Source of the DNA: Betaproteobacteria bacterium
Lineage (GTDB): Bacteria; Pseudomonadota; Gammaproteobacteria; Burkholderiales; Casimicrobiaceae
DNA length: 11,390 nucleotides
NCBI GenBank assembly: GCA_005889025.1
Contig: VBCZ01000141.1
Span: 4,063-15,452, forward strand
Direction of reading: 5' to 3'
Shown here: positions 6,258-11,390 of the stretch, piece by piece
Numbering within the stretch: position 1 is the first letter of the stretch
Layout of the letters: the number at the start of each line of letters is the position of its first letter
The notes under the pieces: model-generated
Databases searched by the model: none
What the model saw: the letters and a program-made list of their open reading frames with translations, nothing else
What the model was told of the DNA's origin: nothing
Translations under genes and position numbers: made by a program

Positions 6258-7538
6258 TTAGGCCCGCGCAGACTCCGGCGAGGACCGCTTCAAGGACCGC
6301 TTCAACAGCAACAACGCGATCGAAAGGTTCACCAGATTCCAGAGAGTGCCGTTCAAGAATGCGGCTTTGTACGAACCGGTCAGATCGAATATTGCGCCCG
6401 ACATCCAGCCGCCCAGCGCCATGCCGAACAGCGTGGCCATGATGACGGTGCCGACGCGCGCGCCCGCTTCGGTCGGCGGAAAATACTCGCGCACGATGAT
6501 GGCATAGGAAGGGACGATGCCGCCCTGGAACAGGCCGAACAGCGCGGAGATCACATAGAGCGAAACCAGCCCGTCGAACGGCAGGAACAGCAGCAGCGCG
6601 ATGCATTGAAGGCTCGAGCCCAACAGAAGCGTGCGCAAGCCACCGATGCGATCGCAGATGAAGCCGAAGGTTAGCCGGCTCACGATTCCGCAGGCCAGCA
6701 TCAGCGACAGCATCTGCGCGCCGCGTGCCGCGCCATAGCCGAGATCGCCGCAATACGCGACGAGGTGCACCTGCGGCATCGACATGGCAACGCAGCACGA
6801 CAGGCCGGCGATGACCAGCAGTGTTTGCAACGCTCGGCTCGAAAGTCCGAGACCATGCGCGGGGCGCGCCCTTGCGCGTACACCGCCCGGCTCAATCTCG
6901 ATCAAGGGAGGCGGCCGCCTCAACAACAGCGCGAGCGGCAGCATGGTCGCGGCACAAAATGCGCCGATGCCGAAATAGGTATCGCGCCAGCCTGCGCTGG
7001 CGATGAAGTGCTGCACTATCGGCGGCCAGATTGTTCCGGCGAGGTAGTTGCCGCTGGCGAAGATCGCCACCGCTATGCCGCGGCGGCGCGTGAACCACAG
7101 CGAAGTATGGGCGAGGAGCGGAGCGAAAGTTGCCGAGCTGCCGACACCGATGAGAATCCCCTGTGCCACGGTGTATTGCGATAGATTTCCGGCGAAGCCC
7201 GCGGCGGTGTAGCCCGCCGCCATTGCGACGGTTCCGACGATGACCGGAACGATGACTCCGAAGCGGTCCGACAAGCGCCCCATCAGGATGCCACTGAAGC
7301 CAAAGCCGATCATGGTCGCGGTATAGGAAAGCGATGCGTCCGCGCGCGCAGCGCCGAATTCCGCTTGCACCGCCGGGAGCGCCACGACTACCGACCACAT
7401 TCCCACGCCGCCGATGGTCGACAGCAGCAGCGTCACCGCCAAACGCATCCAGGCGTACGGCGACTCGGTCCTGCCCCGCCAAGCGTCCTCCTGCTCGTTG
7501 GCGAAGCTGGCGGGCGCGTGCGACGTTTTCATCCCCAC
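6258..7538 (-). CDS. MFS transporter, monocarboxylate/OFA-like
   Basis: The 426-residue protein has about 12 hydrophobic helices in two halves with an Arg-rich cytoplasmic loop between them (LLLRRPPPLIEIEPGGVRARARPAHG), the usual major facilitator layout. The loop after helix 2 carries the motif A-like GRLSDRFG (residues 87-94), repeated in degenerate form as GFICDRIGG in the second half. The overall pattern (MWSVVVALPAVQAEFG, SYTATMIGFGFSGILMGRL, and YFPPTEAGARVGTVIMATLFGMALGGWMSG near the end) fits the oxalate:formate/monocarboxylate porter branch. Transport of a small carboxylate or related compound by proton-coupled exchange is therefore likely but unproven. The start may be GTG 7538 or ATG 7532; both follow the same G-rich stretch. 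It diverges from the P450 gene across 140 bp and precedes dinB by 23 bp. Confidence 0.88.
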   Translation of the reverse strand: MGMKTSHAPASFANEQEDAWRGRTESPYAWMRLAVTLLLSTIGGVGMWSVVVALPAVQAEFGAARADASLSYTATMIGFGFSGILMGRLSDRFGVIVPVIVGTVAMAAGYTAAGFAGNLSQYTVAQGILIGVGSSATFAPLLAHTSLWFTRRRGIAVAIFASGNYLAGTIWPPIVQHFIASAGWRDTYFGIGAFCAATMLPLALLLRRPPPLIEIEPGGVRARARPAHGLGLSSRALQTLLVIAGLSCCVAMSMPQVHLVAYCGDLGYGAARGAQMLSLMLACGIVSRLTFGFICDRIGGLRTLLLGSSLQCIALLLFLPFDGLVSLYVISALFGLFQGGIVPSYAIIVREYFPPTEAGARVGTVIMATLFGMALGGWMSGAIFDLTGSYKAAFLNGTLWNLVNLSIALLLLKRSLKRSSPESARA

Positions 7539-7678
7539 CCGATCGGCAATTGAGGATCTGTCATATCAGACAATGTACAACGAACCGCGTCGCTTCTAAC
7601 AATCGCGACAGCGGTTTGCGGTACACTGCTCGCCTGCTTTTTTCCTTGCACGAAGGCAACGGCTGCGCGAGCCGCGTC
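7539..7678. promoter_or_regulatory. Divergent promoter region between MFS and P450 genes
   Basis: The 140 bp separate two genes transcribed away from each other and so should hold both promoters. An inverted repeat TGTC-atatca-GACA (7559-7572), followed closely by the palindrome TGTACA (7574-7579), is a plausible binding site for a GntR- or TetR-type repressor. TACACT (7622-7627) could be a -10 for the P450 gene, but no convincing -35 stands at the right distance. No regulator gene is present in the window. Confidence 0.35.
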
Positions 7679-8905
7679 ATGTCTCCCCGAGAGATCGCCG
7701 ACAGCTTCGACCTGACCAAGCTTCCGCCGGAGTTCTACGCGGATCCGTATTCCTATTATCGGGCGCTCCGCGATCATGCGCCGGTCAAGGACATGCCGGA
7801 CGGCTCGTGGTTCCTCACCCGCTTCGACGATATCGTTGCTGTATACCGGGATCCTAAAGCGTTCAGCTCGGACAAGAAAAAGGAGTTCGGTCCGAAGTTC
7901 GGCGCGACGCCGCTGTTCTAGCATCATACGACCAGCCTGATTTTCAACGACCCGCCTCTGCACTCTCGGGTGCGCCGCGCGATCGTCGGCGCGATTACGC
8001 AGAGGCATATCGCCGCGATGGAGCCGGGGCTCGTCAAGCTGGTCGATTCACTTCTCGATGCCATGGCGGACAAGGCGGAGGTCGATCTCGTCGAGAAGTT
8101 CGCCGCGGCGATTCCGATCGGGATCATCGGCAATCTGCTCGGCGTTCCACCGGAAGAGCGGAAGCCGTTGCGCGGCTGGTCGCTTGCCATTCTCTCGGCG
8201 CTCGAGCCCGTTCTCACGCCGGAGCGGGCGGCGAAAGGCAATCGAGCCGTAACCGAGATGCTGGCCTATCTCAAGACGCTGGTCGACGAGCGCCGCGGCA
8301 ATCTGCGCGAGCCGGACACCGATGTGCTGACACGCCTCATCCTGGGCGAGAATGACGACGAGCCGCTTACCGAAAACCAGCTCTTGCATCAGTGCATCTT
8401 CCTGCTCAATGCCGGGCACGAGACAACCACCAACCTCATCGGCAACACGCTTTACGCCCTGACCCTGTGGCCAGAGCAGAAAGCGAAGCTGATCGCACAA
8501 GTCGACGACGTCGAACGCATGAAAATCGCCGTCGAGGAATTCCTGCGCTTCGAAAGTCCGGTGCAGCTGGGAAACCGCATCACCACGCACGACGTAAGTG
8601 TCGGCGGCGTAGCGCTGCCTCCGGATTCCCGCATCACCATCGGCATCGGCGCCGCCAATCGCGACCCGGCACAATTCGCCGACCCCGATCGAATGGAGAT
8701 CGCGAGGGAGCCCAACCGGCAGCTCGCGTTCGGCTTCGGCATTCACACCTGTGCCGGGATCAATCTTGCACGGCTCGAGGGCCGTGTCGCGCTTTCTCGA
8801 TTCCTTGCGCGCTATCCGCGCTATTCACTTGCGGGAGAGGCCGTTCGCGATCGCCGGGCCCGTTTTCGCGGTTTCCTGCGCTTGCCAGCACGGCTTGCGG
8901 CGTAG
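7679..8905 (+). pseudogene. Cytochrome P450 interrupted by in-frame TAG
   Basis: From ATG 7679 to TAG 8903-8905 the frame encodes a full-length bacterial class I P450 (408 codons) except that codon 81 (7919-7921) is TAG. N-terminal to the break is FYADPYSYYRALRDHAPVK through KEFGPKFGATPLF; after it the family sequence continues at once with HHTTSLIFNDPPLHSRVRR. The I-helix oxygen-activation motif is NAGHETTTN, the K-helix ExxR is EEFLRFESP, and the haem-binding loop is FGFGIHTCAGINLARLEG with the proximal Cys. No other stop or frame change is seen. Related P450s as I recall them have PLYEHHTTSLVFNDPP here, so the change is most simply GAG to TAG. A restart at GTG 7970 would lose the N-terminal region and probably not fold. 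No ferredoxin or reductase gene is nearby. A sequencing error or suppression remains possible. Confidence 0.88.
7919..7921 (+). other. Premature amber codon in the P450
   Basis: TAG lies in the same frame as both P450 halves, between TPLF and HHTTS. One substitution of its first base would restore Glu (GAG), Gln (CAG) or Lys (AAG); a change of its third base would restore Tyr. No indel is needed. Confidence 0.9.
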
Positions 8906-9115
8906 GTGCGAATTCATTCGCACGGGCTTCTTCCACCAGCGCGCCCGAATGAATTCGGGCCTACAACCCGTTGTCCCCGTAGGTGCGAATTCATTCGCAC
9001 GGGCTCCTTCCACCAGCGCGCCCGAATGAATTCGGGCCTACAACCCGTTGTCCGCGTAGGTAAGAATTCATTCGCACAGGCTTCTTCCACCAGCGCGCCC
9101 GAATGAATTCGGGCC
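8902..9115. repeat. Three-unit REP/BIME array with GTAG signature
   Basis: There are three direct copies with a 77-bp period: 8902-8978, 8979-9055 and 9056-9115, the last ending after 60 bp. Each unit holds two inverted hairpins. The first is GTAGG followed by stem GTGCGAAT-TC-ATTCGCAC (overlapping one G). The second is GCCCGAAT-GA-ATTCGGGC followed by CTAC. The GTAG tetranucleotide at the foot of each hairpin is the mark of REPs mobilised by RAYT transposases. Units 1 and 2 differ at 2 of 77 positions (8929/9006 and 8977/9054). Unit 3 differs from unit 1 at 9062, 9063 and 9078, the first two breaking the stem of its first hairpin. The array fills the gap between two convergent genes, a typical REP location, and may act as a bidirectional terminator or 3' stabiliser. 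No RAYT gene is in the window. Confidence 0.9.
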
Positions 9116-10828
9116 GTCGATGTCGAGATACTTCCAATAGGTCGAAAACACTGGCGGAGCGAAGCCTTCCACCCAAGGGGCGACGAAATCGTTCTGGAAC
9201 CGGAAAATCGCGGGAATCATCGGCGCGTAAGTTCGCGTGAGCTCATTCATGCGGCGTGCCGCGGCGACCTGCTGCTCGTCGGTCGCGGAGCGCAGGAACT
9301 GCTCCGCGGCGCGATCGTATTCATCGAGCTTGAACTGGCTGATGTTGATGCGCTGGGGCTGCTTGCTGTAGAGCTGAAAAAGTTCGGGATACCCCGACGG
9401 CGAGCCGCCGAAACCGCCGAAATAGATTTGAAACTGGCCCTTTTCTAGCTCCTTGATTGCATCTTGAAACGGCGTCACATGAAAATCCGTGCGCAGGCCG
9501 ATGGCATCCATGTTCTTTTTCCACAGGGTCTGGATCTCGCGCGAGAGCGCGCCCGGGCGCAGCGTCATGCTGACGGTCAGCGGTTTGCCTTGCGGCGTGA
9601 GCCGATAGTGCTCGGCGTCTAGCTTGTCGTAGCCGAAGCGGTCGAGCAGGGCCTTTGCGCCCCCCGGATCCGAAGGCGGTCTGGGCGGCAGCGAGGGGTC
9701 GTGCCCGCCCACGCCCGGAGGCACGATCTGATTAGCAGCAAGCGCCTGGCCGGCGTAGACCACGTTGACCAGCGAATCGAGATCGACCGCAAGCGCAATC
9801 GCGCGGCGCAGCGCGACGCGATCCTTGCCAAGTCCGCCGAGCAGCGGGTCCTTGACGTTGAAGCGGAAGGAAAACAGATAAGGCTCGGTATGGACGTGCC
9901 GCATGATGCCTCGCGCCGCGTATTCCGGCTTGAGCTTGCCGTCGAAGAGCAGCCTGCTCGCGATATCTGCCCTGACGACGGCGTGATCGAGCCCGCCCTG
10001 CTCGAATTGCAGCAAGCGGGTGAGATCATCGTCGATGATGCTGATATCGATCACGCCGGCGCGCGGGAAAGTCTTCCCCTGCATACTCCGAACCAGCGCC
10101 CTGTGCGCCGGAATATCGCTCGCCGGGAAAGGCAGCCCGCGGTAAGCCGGGTTGGCGTCGAGGATGATGCGCGATCCCCGTTTCCATTCGCGCAGGCTGT
10201 ATGGCCCCGTTCCGACCGCACGGGTGCGGATATCGCCGCCGGCCGCGTCGACCACTTCGCGTGCAGCCGCGCCGACGAAACCGATCATGTCCTGGATGTT
10301 GGGATAATTCGCGCGCAAGCCTTCGATCGGCCCGTCGTAGTCGAACTTTCCGGTTCTCTTTGCGGCATCGATCACCGGGCGCGCGCCGACGATCAAGTCG
10401 GCGATGATTGGCGCGCCTCCGCGCCGGCCGTTCGGATCGAGCCAGCGCTTGTACGAGTACACATAATCTTCGGCGACGAGCTCGCGCCGCTTGCCTTTGA
10501 ACGCCGGGTCGTCGGTGAAGAAAATTCCTGGCTTGATCCGGATCGTCCAGCGCTTTCCGTCGTCGCCGTACTCGATCGGGCCGGCGGCGGTGAGCGGCGA
10601 GAGTTTCGGCGGAGAGGCGAGATAATCCCACTCGTACGCGGGCTCGAAGATCGCCACGAGCACTTCGAATGACGGATTGTCGTTGTACTGCTGAGGATCG
10701 AGCGTATCGATGTCGGGGGACGCGACGCGCAGGACCTTCGCGGGATCGGCGGCGCCGATCGACGGCCCCGGTGCGAGCGCGACGCCCGCGCCGAGCAGCA
10801 TACCCAAGCAACGTGCCAAAATCTTCAC
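9068..10828 (-). CDS. Peptide/nickel-type ABC substrate-binding protein (SBP family 5)
   Basis: The 586-residue periplasmic binding protein is of the DppA/OppA type. GTG 10828 is chosen: it has AGGA six nt upstream (10835-10838) and opens a signal peptide (KILARCLGMLLGAGVALA, cleavage near SIGA before ADPAK). Family landmarks are LRVASPDIDTLDPQQYNDNP, KRWTIRIKPGIFFTDDPAF, LVAEDYVYSYKRWLDP, GTGPYSLREWKRGSRIILDANP, LRRAIALAVDLDSLVN, VPPGVGGHD and NMDAIGLRTDFH near the end. The open frame extends further upstream to 11182, but that part overlaps the divergent LivK gene and is not coding. The last 15 residues, GPNSFGRAGGRSLCE, and the TGA are translated from REP sequence, so the native C-terminus has been replaced. 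No permease or ATPase genes lie beside it. Confidence 0.9.
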   Translation of the reverse strand: MKILARCLGMLLGAGVALAPGPSIGAADPAKVLRVASPDIDTLDPQQYNDNPSFEVLVAIFEPAYEWDYLASPPKLSPLTAAGPIEYGDDGKRWTIRIKPGIFFTDDPAFKGKRRELVAEDYVYSYKRWLDPNGRRGGAPIIADLIVGARPVIDAAKRTGKFDYDGPIEGLRANYPNIQDMIGFVGAAAREVVDAAGGDIRTRAVGTGPYSLREWKRGSRIILDANPAYRGLPFPASDIPAHRALVRSMQGKTFPRAGVIDISIIDDDLTRLLQFEQGGLDHAVVRADIASRLLFDGKLKPEYAARGIMRHVHTEPYLFSFRFNVKDPLLGGLGKDRVALRRAIALAVDLDSLVNVVYAGQALAANQIVPPGVGGHDPSLPPRPPSDPGGAKALLDRFGYDKLDAEHYRLTPQGKPLTVSMTLRPGALSREIQTLWKKNMDAIGLRTDFHVTPFQDAIKELEKGQFQIYFGGFGGSPSGYPELFQLYSKQPQRINISQFKLDEYDRAAEQFLRSATDEQQVAAARRMNELTRTYAPMIPAIFRFQNDFVAPWVEGFAPPVFSTYWKYLDIDGPNSFGRAGGRSLCE

Positions 10829-10967
10829 AGCAAGTCCTGTCCTTGCCGCGGCCCCAGACGCGCAACGCGGAAATCCGAGCGAGTATGCATGAAAAAATCG
10901 AGAGGCTGCTCTCTTCCCCAATCCGTTATGATAGCCGGCCTGGACTCGAATGCATCGAGGAGAAAAC
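10829..10967. promoter_or_regulatory. Divergent promoter region, family-5 SBP and LivK-like genes
   Basis: This 139-bp gap should hold promoters for both directions. TATGAT (10927-10932) is a good -10 candidate for the rightward gene, 35 bp before its start; its -35 is weak. An inverted repeat GAGAG-gctg-CTCTC (10900-10913) overlaps where that -35 would lie and could be an operator. For the leftward gene, AGTATG (10882-10887, CATACT on the minus strand) is a possible -10. Confidence 0.4.
10957..10962 (+). promoter_or_regulatory. Shine-Dalgarno of the LivK-like gene
   Basis: GAGGAG lies five nt before ATG 10968, fixing the start and indicating strong translation initiation. Confidence 0.75.
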
Positions 10968-11390
10968 ATGGCCCTGATCATCACGCGCGCACTCGTCGCC
11001 GGCGCGCTCATTGCGCTTGCATCCGGCGCACAAGGACAGATCAAGATCGGCGTGACCATTTCGGCGACGGGTCCGGCGGCATCGCTGGGGATTCCGGAGA
11101 AAAATACCATCGCGATGTGCCCGAAGACCATGGCGGGAAAGGGTGTCGAATACATCGTCCTCGATGATGCGACCGACACCACGCTCGCAGTTCAGAACAC
11201 CAAGAAGCTTATCGGCGAGAACGTGGTCGACGCGATCATCGGCTCGACGACGACGCCGAACGCGCTGGCGATGATCGATGTTGCCGCGGAGAGTGAGACG
11301 CCGGTGATCTCGCTCGCCTCGTCGGCGCGCATCATCGAGCCGGTCGATGCCAAAAAGGCTTGGATCTTCAAGACCCCGCAGACCGACGTG
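10968..11390 (+). CDS. LivK-type ABC substrate-binding protein, 3' end outside window
   Basis: The first 141 codons of a branched-chain amino-acid/amide-type receptor (periplasmic binding protein type I) are present. Residues 1 to about 21 form a signal peptide (ITRALVAGALIALASGAQG). The mature part opens with IKIGVTISATGPAASLGIPEKNT, then VEYIVLDDATDTTLAVQNTKKLI, VDAIIGSTTTPNALAMIDVAAE, and TPVISLASSARIIEPVDAKKAWIFKTPQTDV, the standard N-terminal lobe with its ligand-contacting GSTTTP and ISLASS loops. In Burkholderiales these receptors often serve aromatic or other carboxylates rather than leucine, so the ligand is left open. It diverges from the family-5 receptor gene; transport genes, if any, would lie beyond the right edge. 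Confidence 0.9.
   Translation, partial: MALIITRALVAGALIALASGAQGQIKIGVTISATGPAASLGIPEKNTIAMCPKTMAGKGVEYIVLDDATDTTLAVQNTKKLIGENVVDAIIGSTTTPNALAMIDVAAESETPVISLASSARIIEPVDAKKAWIFKTPQTDV

Noticed and set aside
7334..7678. Upstream extension of the P450 frame into the MFS gene
   Set aside because: It would overlap the divergent MFS coding region by about 200 bp; P450 homology starts at ATG 7679.
7919..7921. Genuine pyrrolysine or programmed readthrough at the P450 TAG
   Set aside because: No pyl genes are visible, the host type does not normally use pyrrolysine, and a single GAG to TAG change is simpler; kept only as something to test.
8906..9106. Small open frames within the REP array (PEFIRAR and RMNS type peptides)
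   Set aside because: These are translations of the repeats themselves, a frequent over-annotation.
8902..9115. CRISPR array
   Set aside because: The 77-bp units are repeated in full with no unique spacers and contain inverted hairpins with GTAG; this is a REP/BIME structure.
10829..11182. Upstream extension of the family-5 SBP frame
   Set aside because: It lies opposite the LivK gene and places 118 non-family residues before a clear signal peptide; GTG 10828 has a ribosome site.

Overview
The window is 11.4 kb of GC-rich chromosomal DNA, most likely from a betaproteobacterium (Burkholderiales or a near relative). The evidence for this is a TctC/Bug-type receptor, a DinB carrying the extended palm loop I associate with betaproteobacterial Pol IV, orphan receptors for organic solutes, and GTAG-type REP elements. 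The assignment is from remembered families, not from a search. It reads as ordinary metabolic and accessory chromosome: no phage, integrase, tRNA, CRISPR or defence genes are visible.

Left part (1-1879). A short open tail at the edge is followed by an AT-rich leader and a two-gene plus-strand operon. The first gene encodes an exported outer-membrane beta-barrel protein. The second encodes a periplasmic cupredoxin-like protein of the 'methylamine utilization protein' type with a complete set of type-1 copper ligands. The first gene's TGA overlaps the Shine-Dalgarno of the second.

Middle (1887-7538). Five genes run leftward. In transcription order they are an MFS transporter, DNA polymerase IV (dinB), a bacterial type IB DNA topoisomerase, a TctC/Bug solute receptor, and a short ModA-like binding protein with no signal peptide. 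Gaps are 23 to about 93 bp, so long transcripts are possible, although hairpins lie in two of the gaps.

Right part (7539-11390). A cytochrome P450 gene diverges from the MFS gene. All its hallmark motifs are intact, but codon 81 is an in-frame TAG, so it is annotated as a pseudogene. Its 3' end meets the 3' end of an oligopeptide-type (SBP family 5) binding protein. Between the two convergent genes are three 77-bp copies of a two-hairpin REP/BIME element (the third copy incomplete). This array supplies the stop codons of both flanking genes and adds 15 repeat-derived residues to the binding protein. A LivK-type receptor diverges from the family-5 gene and runs off the right edge.

The most notable points are the amber codon in an otherwise healthy P450, the covarying REP pair that has replaced the ends of both neighbours, and four binding proteins of four different families with no ABC or TTT membrane components nearby. 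I do not see a clearly new multi-gene system. The barrel plus cupredoxin pair is the best candidate for an under-described one.
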